Shown here in pieces: positions 1-6,970 of a stretch of DNA of 14,255 bases. Each line of letters begins with the position of its first letter. Position 1 is the stretch's first letter. Source of the stretch: Bremia lactucae (Eukaryota > Oomycota > Peronosporomycetes > Peronosporales > Peronosporaceae). The notes beneath the pieces are model-generated. The model was not told where the DNA came from. It made no database searches and worked only from the letters and a program-made list of their open reading frames with translations. The stretch lies in assembly GCF_004359215.1 (NCBI RefSeq), contig NC_090611.1, positions 2,349,912 through 2,364,166 of the forward strand, given 5' to 3'. The position numbers were made by a program, and so were the translations under genes.

Positions 1-1144
1 AGAAAAGCAGAGGTCATAACTGCTTCACCCCAATATGTCTTCGGCAGTCCAGCATGCTCGATCATACATCTTGCGCATTCCACCAGCGTCCTGTTCATGC
101 GCTCGGCCACTCCGTTAAGCTGTGGGGTATAAGGCGGTGTGAACTTTTGCTCGATACCTCGCCGCTTACAGAACTTGGCCATTTCACCTGAAGTGTACTC
201 GCCACCATTATCGCAGCGAAGAGCTTTAACAACTTTGCCAGTCTGAGTTTCAGCAAACGCAACAAACTCAGCAAATTTGTCGGCAACTTCTGACTTGTTC
301 TTCAGCAGAAATACTGTGGTAATAGCGAGTACTCATCCGAGAAAGTGACAAAGTACCGCTTGCCGCTAAAAGTCGTTGACTGCATAGGTCCGCACACATC
401 GCTGTGAATAACTTCCAACATTTTCTTTGCACGATGAGCCGACTTTCGCATAAAACTCACTCGCGTTTGTTTGCCTAGTGTACTACTATCGCACAGCTCC
501 CACTGCTTGATCGACGCAAGATCAATGCCAACACCATAGTTTCTCTTGACGATGGTGTCAATTCCAATGTGCCCAAGTCGAAGGTGCCGGAGGTACGAGT
601 TGGTGTCCCCATGACATCCCGACGAGCTTGTCATACTGGCTTCGTCAGTACTTACAGGCGTCATGCATAACTTGAATAGCCCTTTGCCCTCTCGAGCTCC
701 AAGCTTCCACTGCATTTCTTCGGCCTTGACAAAACAGCAATCGCTTTCAAACGTGACTGGTCCAACATCCTTTGTAAAGCGTCCAACGGAGAAAAGGTTG
801 CGCGATAACTTCGTTATGTGCCATACCCCGCGAAGCTTACCCTTTTTAATTCCTTGAGGCGTCTTCATAGACATTACAATGTCACCAGTCCCGATCGCCT
901 GAATAACACCGTCGTCGGCCAGACGAATATCCACCGGAGAAATATCCTTGAAGTTCATCATAAATTTTTTCGAAAAAGTCATGTGCTGCGTAGCACCCGA
1001 GTCGACCAGCCATACGCAACTCGACTTGGAGGTTCCTGATTTACCACCAGCTGAAAACAGAAAATCGCCAGAGTCGTCTTCACTCTGCGCGATGTTTGCA
1101 CGCTGTGCTGGTCGTTGCCGATCAGCATTCTCACGAACTCGCAC
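1..1144 (-). pseudogene. pol: Element A protease and integrase (partial, frameshifted)
   Basis: The 1144-302 reading frame (280 aa) holds the aspartic protease with the active site WLVDSGATQHM (Asp codon 1001-1003), then the GAG-pre-integrase segment with the HLRLGHIG zinc-binding histidines. The second zinc cysteine is lost, since LCDSSTLGK stands where F has LCDGCALGK. The first integrase catalytic Asp is kept in IHSDVCGPM. A 2-bp loss near 325 against element F shifts the frame, and the protein ends at 302. The integrase continues in another frame down to position 1, with the CDNGGEY and GVAERMNRT motifs (second Asp and Glu) still readable. The protease looks intact. The integrase is broken and runs off the window. 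Confidence 0.88.
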
Positions 1145-1691
1145 CGGGCACTTGGCGATCCAATGCCCTTGCTCTCCACAATAATGGCACGCACTGCCAG
1201 CCTTAGCAGGCGCTTGACGTCCCGACTACGTCCAGCTGTTCCGCCAATGTCTTCATCTTGTTGATGTGCTGAAGCACGCCATCACCTTCGTCCATCATCG
1301 TCGTGAAAAAGCGTCGACGTAAGAAGAGCTTGTTCGCCAAACTCTACTTCTCGAAATGCCCTTCAAGACGCGACCATGCATCATGCGCGCCGTTTGCCGA
1401 TCGAACCAAAGGCAGCTGCGAGTCCTCCATCGCAAGACAGATCATCGCCATGGCCTTGCGGGACTTACGCTTGTAGGTCGCTTGGTCCGACGGGTTCGAC
1501 AGGTGCTCAGGCTTCACCTCCCCGCTTACCACGTCCCATAGCTCCCGCTCCTCCAGCACCATTTGCATCTTGAATTTCCACAAGTGGAAGTTCGATCCGT
1601 CGAACTTGTTGATGCGGGCGGTCGTGTCCATGGCTAAAGTGAAGGCAGGGGCGGGGGCGTAGGCGGCAGAGTCTGCGGGTCTTGGGGTCAT
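1145..1691 (-). pseudogene. gag: Element A gag (nucleocapsid) with internal deletion
   Basis: Gag packages the element RNA into virus-like particles. The first 115 codons (1691-1344) start MTPRPADSA and include a WKFKMQ segment typical of the copia gag N-terminal domain. An AAG-to-TAG stop sits at 1344-1346 after FEK. The same frame then continues through SLANKLFLRRRF and LAEQLDVVG to about 1225. There the text jumps to the segment just before the zinc knuckle. Comparison with F shows roughly 280 nt missing, the gag C-terminal half. The knuckle C-X2-C-X4-H-X4-C at 1148-1189 keeps all four ligands. A second in-frame ATG (MDTTARINKFDG) may be the true start, because the first ATG falls inside the primer-binding site. 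Confidence 0.85.
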
Positions 1692-1973
1692 TTCTTCATT
1701 CCTCTTGGAGAAGGCATAGACATCACGATGTCGCCAACGCCAACCGCTTGAACAATGCCATCGTCCGCGAGATGCACGCTTACAGAGTCAATCTTCTTGT
1801 AATTTCTCATTACGTCTTGGTGTGCGACATATACTGAGTCGCACCCGAATCGAATAGCCACACGGACGACTTTTGAGCTTCTCCGACCGAAAACAGATAC
1901 TCGTCATGGTCCTCATTTCGCACAACGTTAGCTTGCTGAAAACGCTGTCGAGAGTTGTTGTTGTGGTTGTTGT
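1692..1973 (-). pseudogene. Fragment B': D-type protease piece fused to LTR1
   Basis: On the minus strand, immediately after the LTR1 end, this reads a CAA/AAC-rich linker (Asn/Gln-rich), then a frame equivalent to the post-zinc-knuckle region, a protease active site of the form WLFDSGATQYM, and the segment up to PRGMKK. It stops abruptly at 1691/1692. The related copy D' continues from the same codon into GVLKGVWH, and that continuation starts element E at 9992, on the other strand. Gag, zinc knuckle and primer-binding site are all absent between LTR and protease. Stop codons and frame changes are present. It is a passive fragment with no coding role. Confidence 0.85.
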
Positions 1974-2208
1974 TGAAGAAAAGGGCACTTGGGGAGTAGG
2001 ATGCAAAATGCAGAGTAAATATATATAAGGTCCTTAGTTCGCAAAATCATTTGCTTCCTCTAAGCCGATCATTACTTCTAGCCTATCATATCCCATGGAA
2101 TGTTTTAGAAGCTACTGACGTCACTAAATGACGTCATTCAAATGACGTCATCACATGACGTCATTACCGGTACCTAACTGGTACTAAACTTGTATCTTAC
2201 CGGTTTAC
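1974..2208 (-). repeat. LTR1 (D-type copia LTR, 3' LTR of element B)
   Basis: The left edge is the TG at 1974-1975, which aligns with the TG of LTR2, LTR5 and LTR3. The right edge is approximate and overlaps the RNase H stop codon (2205-2207). On the minus strand it contains TACCGGTA-type repeats, four TGACGTCA sites, CCAAT-like boxes, and a TATA box at about 2016-2028 followed by the conserved GCATTTTGC block. It serves as the 3' LTR of B, yet it also lies directly upstream of protease fragment B'. It is nearly the same as LTR3 (11788-11995), except that LTR3 lacks 27 bp containing two TGACGTCA units. Confidence 0.82.
2116..2163. promoter_or_regulatory. Array of four TGACGTCA (CRE-like) sites in LTR1
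   Basis: Perfect TGACGTCA palindromes lie at 2116, 2129, 2143 and 2156, so the step is 13, 14 and 13 bp. This is the classic CRE/ATF bZIP site. The array sits in U3, upstream of the TATA box on the minus strand. A role as an enhancer for the LTR promoter is inference. Confidence 0.75.
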
Positions 2209-2810
2209 TCTGCTGATCGAGACGCTACCTGAACATCACTCCCTCTCGACTCGATAGCAACTGAAGCTTGAATGCCGAGCTTAGATCGAAGTGCGCCGAA
2301 CTGAACTGCAGGAATTGGCTTGGTAATTAAGTCTGCCAACATGTCGAGGGTCGGGCAATACTCAATCACCACATGACCATCTTCGACCTTTTCACGTACG
2401 AAATGGTATCGAGTATCAATGTGCTTGGTGCGCTTGTGAAAATCAGGATTCTTTGCCAACGCGATTGCCCCTTGATTATCTTCGTACACCTTTAACGCAT
2501 TTACACTTAAGTCTTCGCCGAGCTCGCGCATAAAAGCTTTAAGCGACACAGCTTCTTGATTGGCTTCTGATAGCGCCATATACTCAGCTTCTGTAGAAGA
2601 TAGTGCAACCGTCCGTTGTTTCTTGCTGTGCCCGCTGATGCAGCCACCGTTAAGCACAAACACGTACCCGCTGGTACTTCTTCTAGTTTCAATATCACCT
2701 GCCCAGTCCGCGTCCGAATAGCCCTCCATTATTTCACAACCAGACCCTGAAAACCTGAGTCCATTTGTTAAAGTTGCTTGCAGGTACCAGAACACACGCT
2801 TTAGAGCTTG
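2205..2810 (-). pseudogene. pol: Element B RNase H (D-type)
   Basis: This is the RNase H domain that ends the copia polyprotein and degrades the RNA strand of the RNA:DNA hybrid. A 196-codon frame (2795-2205) carries YSDADWAGD (Asp 28), RRSTSGYVF, the SSTEAEY Glu (about residue 71), YEDNQGAI (Asp 106) and the terminal MLADLITKP. The acidic residues are all present, but the usual SWRSKKQ reads SGHSKKQ. The link to RT is cut by a stop at 2811-2813, where TGG of the THWQALKRV motif has become TGA. The domain end and stop codon abut LTR1. It is well preserved but untranslatable from an upstream start. Confidence 0.9.
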
Positions 2811-3803
2811 TCAGTGAGTTGGACACGGATCGGCAGCAAACTGACTCAGACCTCCCACAGCTGCAGCAAGGTCCGGACGAGTACCAATCATCAAATACAT
2901 CAGAACACCAACAGCATCGCGGTACGGAACATTTTTCATAGTCTCATGATGTCTGCAGCCGTTTTCACACATTGCCTTGGTAAGCTTTAGTCCAGTGTCT
3001 TGAGGCGTCTTTACAGGCTTGCAATCTTGCATGCTGTACTTGATCAGAATCGACTGCAAAAACTTAGTTTGTCGCATTGACACATCGCCTGTCTTGCCAT
3101 CTCGCTCAACTTGCATGCCGAGACAAAAGATGAGCTCACCTAGGTCGGACGTCTCGAACCGCTTGCTTAAAGCAATTTTGGTATCATGAAGTAACGCCGT
3201 GTCTCTGCACGCGAGAATAAGATCATCGACGTAGATGACCACAAATACTATAGCCGACTTTTTGCGCTTGACGTAAACACAGTGATCCATTTCACACTTT
3301 GTAAATCCAGTCATGTGCATGAAATCGTCGATAGTCTGGTTCCACATCCTAGAAGACTGCTTAAGTCCATAAAGCGCGCTTGAGTTTGCATACATGATCG
3401 GGATAATCGGGGCTAACGAAACCTTCAGGCTGCTTCATGTAAATCTCTTCGTCTAGATGGCCATTAAGGAATGCTATCTTGACGTCCATTTGATGCAAAA
3501 TGAGACCCCGCTGAGCCGCAATACTGAGGATGATTCGAATCGAGGTGAATTTGGCAACAGGCGCAAATGTCTCTTCAAAGTCGACGCCGTACTTCTGCAG
3601 AAAACCTTTAGCAACAAGTCGAGCCTTGTATCGCTCGATGAGTCCTTCAGCAGTTTCTTTGACCTTGAAAACCCACTTGCTGCTGATTGCTTTTCGGCTA
3701 CTTGGTAAAGACACAAGCTCCCATGTTTTGTTCTTGATTAGCGACTCGAACTCAGATTCACACGCTTCTTCCATTTGCTTGCGTCGCTGGATTCCATAGC
3801 TAA
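2811..3803 (-). pseudogene. pol: Element B reverse transcriptase (D-type), frameshifted
   Basis: This RT copies element RNA into cDNA. The 3774-3361 frame has the start of RT (KTWELVSLPSSRKAISSKWVFKVK) and the DVKIAFLNG Asp motif. The 3395-2811 frame has [12 protein letters not shown] and the YVDD catalytic box (Asp pair near 3227). A 2-bp loss near 3373, compared with the D copy, separates the two frames. A 1-bp loss near 3770 separates the RT start from the upstream integrase frame. The final codon before the RNase H is a stop (2811-2813). The catalytic residues are present, so it decayed recently relative to its coding life. Copy D is the closest relative in the window. Confidence 0.9.
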
Positions 3804-4930
3804 ATTCTGGAGCGAGTCATACTCCGAATCGCACGCTTCCTTCCATTTTACTGCGTCACTGGATTCCATAGCCGACTTAAACGTAGTCGGCATATCCTTC
3901 ACTGAATCCATGACGTATGCAGCTTCGTAATGTGTTGCATCTTGAGCTGCTGCTGACATCTCATCAAGACCTTGACGTCTCTTGTAATACGCAGACCGCT
4001 TGGCGCTTGGAGTGTCTGTTGCTTTCTCCAACGACTGTGTCCGTTGGTGTCTCTTACTGCTGGACTCCATGTCCGCATCTTGCGCAGTGTCTTCTTCTTG
4101 TTCCTGCGGCGATTCATCCTATGTCGCCTCTTCATCTTCGATGATTACGTCCTGCTGAAAGTAATTGCGTCTTCCAGTGTCGAAAACATCTTCCATGTAC
4201 TGAGCGTCGCGACTTATCAGTATGCGGCAACTGTCAAACTTCTCGGATCGATACGCTTTCTCATGATCCGAATATCCAAAAAAACCGGCAGCGTACTGAC
4301 CGAGAATCAAATTTGGCACGCTTTCCTTTGGCACCATCACATACGCGTGACAACCAAACACCTTCAGGTTAGCCAGCAACGGTTTCTTGCCTGTCCAAAC
4401 TTGGTGTGGCGATTTGTCATGGCTGACAGCACGTGTTGGACATCTATTGCGGAGAAACGTAGCTGTCATGACAGCTTCGCTCTAGTACTCTTTGGACAGT
4501 CCAGCATGTTTTATCATGCAGCGCGTACACTCTACTAACGTTCGATTCATCCGCTCGGCGACCCCGTTCAACTGAGGAGTGTAAGGCGGCGTGAATGTTT
4601 GCATGATTCCTCGATCACTGCGAAACTTGGCCATGTCACGCGAAGTATACTCGCCGTCATTGTCACTGCGAATCATCTTTACCCGCTTACCCGTTTGCGT
4701 TTCAGCAAACGCAACAAAGTCAGCAAATTTGGCAGGTACTTCCGACTTGTTACACAACCAGTACACCTTGCAAAATGTGATTTGTCGTCGATACAAGTGA
4801 CAAAATAGCGCTTCCCGCTGAACGTCGGCGTCTGCATGAGACCACATACATCACTGCGAATGACTTCCAGAACTTGCTTCGCACTATTGGGTGATGACTT
4901 GGCATAGCTCACTCACGTTTGCTTACCGAG
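3804..4930 (-). pseudogene. pol: Element B integrase and integrase-RT linker (F-type)
   Basis: Integrase inserts the cDNA into the genome. The minus strand shows IRSDVCGLM (first Asp), then after a frameshift near 4770-4790 the frame 4847-4482 with SDNDGEY (Asp near 4664) and GVAERMNRT (Glu near 4556). The Asp-to-Glu gap is 35 residues, the DD35E layout. Breaks are a TGA at 4913-4915 (from an Arg codon), a TAG at 4482-4484 (Trp in the EYWGEAV motif) and a TAG at 4119-4121. After this the same frame runs on through the acidic linker and the SSSKRHQRTQSLEKAT segment. At the far end the MESSDA.KWKEAC motif occurs twice, at about 3815-3865 and 3755-3800, marking the joint with D-type RT. Confidence 0.87.
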
Positions 4931-5670
4931 TGAGCATCCGTCACATGCTTCACTGATGCAATGTTAATGCCAACACCATAATTTTTCTTCACAATAGCGT
5001 CAAGACCGCCATGACCAATGTGACCAAGTCGAAGGTGCCAGAGGTACGACGTGGTGTCCCCATGGTATCCCATTGATCTTGTTATATTGGCCTCATGCAT
5101 CAGAATAGGCGTCATGCAAAGCTTGAAGAATCCTTTGCCTTCACGCGCTCCAAGCTTCCAGCGAAGATCTTTTGTTTCCGCAAAACAACCATCGCGCTCA
5201 AACGTAACTGGCCAAACATCCTTTGTGAAGCGGCCAACCGAAAACAAATTTCGCGAAAGCTTGGGAATATGCCATACCCTAGTAACCATCCTTTTCTTAG
5301 TCCTACGCGGAGTTTTCATCGCCATCATTATGTCGCCAATTCCCACCGCTTGGACCACACCGTCGTCAGCGAGATGCACATCTATTGGAGAAATAGTCTT
5401 GTAATTCATCATGTACTCTTTCGAGTACGTCATGTGTTGCGTTGCTCCTGAGTCAACCAACCACACACATTCTGACTTGGTAGCACTTGCATCACAACCA
5501 ACCGAGAACAGAAAATCGCCCGAGCCGTCTTCTACTTGCGCGATATTTGCTGTTTGCGACCTCTGTCGCTGCGCATTCTCGCGGAGTCGTACTGGACACT
5601 TCGCAATCCAATTTTTCTGCTCACCACAATAATGACATGCACTGCTCGTCTTGACAGGCGCTTGTCGTAC
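4909..5670 (-). pseudogene. pol: Element B protease and pre-integrase (F-type)
   Basis: This is part of a 293-codon frame (5790-4909). The protease active site WLVDSGATQHM is intact. It is followed by VWHIPKLSRNLFSVGRF, a strongly conserved copia segment, and the HLRLGHIG zinc-binding histidines of the pre-integrase domain. Near 4940 a frameshift takes the reading into SVKHVTDAHSVSKRE and stop, instead of the CDGC zinc cysteines, which remain visible in another frame. This is the longest uninterrupted coding stretch in element B. The protease domain itself may still fold, but nothing upstream or downstream is in frame. Confidence 0.88.
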
Positions 5671-6152
5671 TCCCTTGCGCTTTCCTTGATCGCTCGACAT
5701 AAACGCTTGACCTTGACCGTGCGCGGCTCCCTCGATGCCGCCACCTTGTTCCTTGCGTTTCATGTCCTCGTGCAACAGTCGAGACATCACCAGCTCCCAT
5801 GACAGCGAGTCTATTCTTGACTCCAGTGCCGTGATCAGAACGCAAACGAATCACTGAGGCTTCTTAAGAGCGTGATGACCAAGTCGTCTTCACTAACCGG
5901 AGCTCCCACTGCATCCAGCTGCTCCGCCAGGGTCTTTAACTTGTTTATGTGCTGTAGCACATCATCATTCTCATCCATTTTGGCCGTAAGGAAGCGTCGA
6001 CGAAGAAAGAGCTTATTCGCCAAGCTCTTCTTCTCGAAGTGTCCTTCCAGCCGTGACCATGCATTGTGCGCTCCACTTGCCGAGCGAACCAGAGGCAGCT
6101 GCGAATCCTCCATCGCGAGACAGGGGGCAAAGAAGGCGGGTCTTGGGCTCAT
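5620..6152 (-). pseudogene. gag: Element B gag with N-terminal deletion and lost zinc-knuckle His
   Basis: The frame 6152-5835 starts MSPRPAFFAP at the ATG inside the primer-binding site and jumps directly to CLAMEDSQLPLVR. Against F, about 220 nt are missing, including the WKFKMQ N-terminal domain. It continues through HFEKKSLANKLFLRRRF and LAEQLDAVGAPVSEDDLVITLL to SDSFAF. There a single-base loss near 5845 ends the frame. The rest of gag continues in the 5790 frame (MMSRLLHEDMKRKEQGG). The zinc knuckle reads CHYCGEQKNWIAKC, with Asn in place of the ligand His, so it should bind zinc poorly. Gag is non-functional. Confidence 0.86.
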
Positions 6153-6159
6153 AACCTAA
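6145..6159 (-). promoter_or_regulatory. Element B primer-binding site (half-tRNA initiator Met type)
   Basis: Immediately after the LTR2 end the minus strand reads TTAGGTTATGAGCCC. The last 12 bases are complementary to GGGCTCATAACC, the anticodon arm of a eukaryotic initiator tRNA-Met with its CAT anticodon. Drosophila copia and yeast Ty5 are known to prime from such an internal tRNA site. The same 15 bases occur beside LTR4. The ATG within the site (6150-6152) is the first ATG of gag. Confidence 0.72.
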
Positions 6160-6376
6160 TGAAAACGGTCAAGTGAGCGAAGTTTAGCAAAATGCAAAGT
6201 GAATATATTCAAGGTCCTTACTTCGCAAACCTATTGCTACCTCTAAACCAATCATTACTTCTAGCCAATCATAGTTCATAGAACCTTCTAGAAGCTGATG
6301 ACGTCATCTACTGACGTCATCCCCATGACGTCACACTATGACGTCATTACCGGTATTACTGGTACATACTGGTAGT
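6160..6376 (-). repeat. LTR2 (F-type copia LTR, 5' LTR of element B)
   Basis: The left edge is TG at 6160-6161, next to the primer-binding site. The outer edge is uncertain: CA occurs at 6365-6366, and homology to an RT fragment starts near 6377. On the minus strand it contains TACYGGTA repeats, four TGACGTCA sites, two CCAAT boxes about 20 bp apart, and a TATA-like box at about 6201-6210 followed by the CATTTTGC block. It differs clearly from LTR1, in keeping with element B being chimeric. Confidence 0.82.
6299..6346. promoter_or_regulatory. Array of four TGACGTCA (CRE-like) sites in LTR2
   Basis: Perfect TGACGTCA sites start at 6299, 6312, 6326 and 6339, steps of 13, 14 and 13 bp, the same spacing as in LTR1. 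They lie upstream of the TATA-like box on the minus strand. Binding by a bZIP factor is inferred from the motif only. Confidence 0.75.
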
Positions 6377-6738
6377 CTGTGCGAAGGAGGATGCAAGCAC
6401 AGCGACACTATGGCCGGTATGCCGTATCGAAATGCTGTTGGCTGCCTGATGTACCTTATGGTCGGCACGCGTCCGGACCTTGCTGCGGCGGTTGGAGTGC
6501 TCGGCCAATTCGCGGCAGACCCATGCCTAACACACTGACAAGCCCTGAAAAGAGTCTTTAGGTATATCCAAGGCACTAGGACGCACGGCATCGAATTTCA
6601 AACAGCAATTCATGATGGACTGCAAGGATTTTTGGATGTGGACTAAGCCGGAGAAACGATGTCGCGAAGAAGCACAAGCGGTAATTGTTGTCAAGGACAC
6701 TGGAAAGGAGACGTCTTGAGCAGCAAAAGATTCAACAG
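6377..6738 (+). pseudogene. pol: Fragment G: copia RT C-terminus and truncated RNase H
   Basis: On the plus strand this reads LCEGGCKH, then PYRNAVGCLMYLMVGTRPDL, the conserved RT connection segment, then QALKRVFRYIQGTRTHGIEF and the start of RNase H (FLDVD-stop-AGET, RRSTSG). Two Trp positions are stops: TGA at 6536-6538 (THW motif) and TAA at 6644-6646 (DADWAG motif). After SSKRFNSG the RNase H ends at the LTR4 border. The Glu and later Asp motifs, well over 100 residues, are missing. The sequence is more divergent from B and D than those are from each other. It is the 3' remnant of a plus-strand element whose 3' LTR would be LTR4. Its left end abuts LTR2 of element B. Confidence 0.85.
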
Positions 6739-6955
6739 TGGATACCGGTTTATACCGGTAGATATCGTTAATGACGTCATGCGGTTACGTCATCGGAATG
6801 ACGTCAGTCGATGACGTCAGAAGCTCATAGAAGGGTCCGGAAGCGCTGATTAGCTAGAAGAAAAGGTTAGCTTAGAGGTAGCAATAGGTTTGCGCATTTA
6901 AGTCCTTAAATATATTTACTTTGCATTTTGCCAACTAGTGCTCTTGACCAATACA
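6739..6955 (+). repeat. LTR4 (F-type copia LTR, 5' LTR of element F)
   Basis: It is bounded by TG at 6739-6740 and CA at 6954-6955, 217 bp. It contains ACCGGT repeats near the start, a CRE-like array, a TATA-like box at about 6907-6919 and the TTGCATTTTGCC block also seen in the other LTRs. It is followed directly by a primer-binding site and gag. On its left lies a broken RNase H (G), so this LTR looks shared by two tandem elements. Confidence 0.85.
6772..6819. promoter_or_regulatory. Array of CRE-like sites in LTR4
   Basis: TGACGTCA occurs at 6772, 6799 and 6812, with a one-base variant TTACGTCA at 6785. The steps are again 13, 14 and 13 bp, as in LTR1 and LTR2, although the bases between sites differ. 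Upstream of the TATA-like box on the plus strand. Confidence 0.75.
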
Positions 6956-6970
6956 TTAGGTTATGAGCCC
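6956..6970 (+). promoter_or_regulatory. Element F primer-binding site (half-tRNA initiator Met type)
   Basis: TTAGGTTATGAGCCC follows the LTR4 CA end directly and equals the site of element B. Twelve bases are complementary to the initiator tRNA-Met anticodon arm. The ATG at 6963-6965 complements the CAT anticodon and opens the gag frame (MSPRPTDSA). Confidence 0.72.

Larger units (their letters stand above)
1..1691 (-). mobile_element. Element A: Ty1/copia element, 5' part of gag-pol, cut by window edge
   Basis: On the minus strand this reads gag, zinc knuckle, protease, GAG-pre-integrase and the first part of integrase, the Ty1/copia order. The integrase continues past position 1, so the 3' half lies outside the window. 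No 5' LTR is present: homology to the family stops at the ATG that lies inside the primer-binding site, at 1689-1691, where the sequence switches to an unrelated protease fragment (B'). Coding is interrupted by a stop (1344-1346), an internal gag deletion near 1225 and a frameshift near 325, so the copy is dead. Sequence style matches element F. Confidence 0.9.
1692..3803 (-). repeat. Repeat block copy 1 (protease piece, LTR1, RNase H, RT)
   Basis: This block matches 11511-13583 in the same orientation across B', the LTR, RNase H and RT. The two RNase H frames, 196 codons each, differ at about 19 residues by my count. Both copies share the same odd LTR-to-protease fusion, which argues for block duplication or common descent from one rearranged copy. 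The right boundary is near 3800, where copy 1 switches to F-type sequence. Confidence 0.85.
1974..6376 (-). mobile_element. Element B: near full-length but chimeric and dead Ty1/copia element
   Basis: The minus-strand order is LTR2, primer-binding site, gag, protease, integrase, RT, RNase H, LTR1, a complete copia layout of about 4.4 kb. The gag-to-integrase part (6152 to about 3804) belongs to the F-type subfamily. The RT, RNase H and LTR1 part belongs to the D-type and matches 11788-13583. LTR1 and LTR2 are correspondingly different, so they are not sister LTRs of one insertion. I see several frameshifts, four or more stops and a gag deletion, so it cannot encode a working polyprotein. Confidence 0.85.

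Noticed and set aside
2116..2163. CRISPR-like regular repeats
   Set aside because: The unit is an 8-bp palindrome with 5-6 bp between sites, in LTR promoters of eukaryotic retrotransposons.
3457..3799. Plus-strand frames repeated at 13313-13591
   Set aside because: They are shadows of the duplicated RT N-terminus, which reads on the minus strand with RT motifs.
3972..4538. 188-codon open frame on the plus strand
   Set aside because: It lies antisense to the element B integrase, whose minus-strand frame carries clear conserved motifs. The plus frame has none.
1974..6376. Element B as an intact autonomous element
   Set aside because: Multiple frameshifts and stops, a gag deletion, a zinc-knuckle His loss, and non-matching LTRs.
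2811..6646. TGA read as Trp (altered code or readthrough), since TGA replaces the same Trp in B and G
   Set aside because: TAA and TAG also replace Trp here, TGG is used for Trp throughout, and frameshifts are common. Decay explains it better.
6145..6970. tRNA-Met-like sequence beside the LTRs
   Set aside because: Only about 12 bases match the anticodon arm, with no cloverleaf. It is a primer-binding site, not a tRNA gene.
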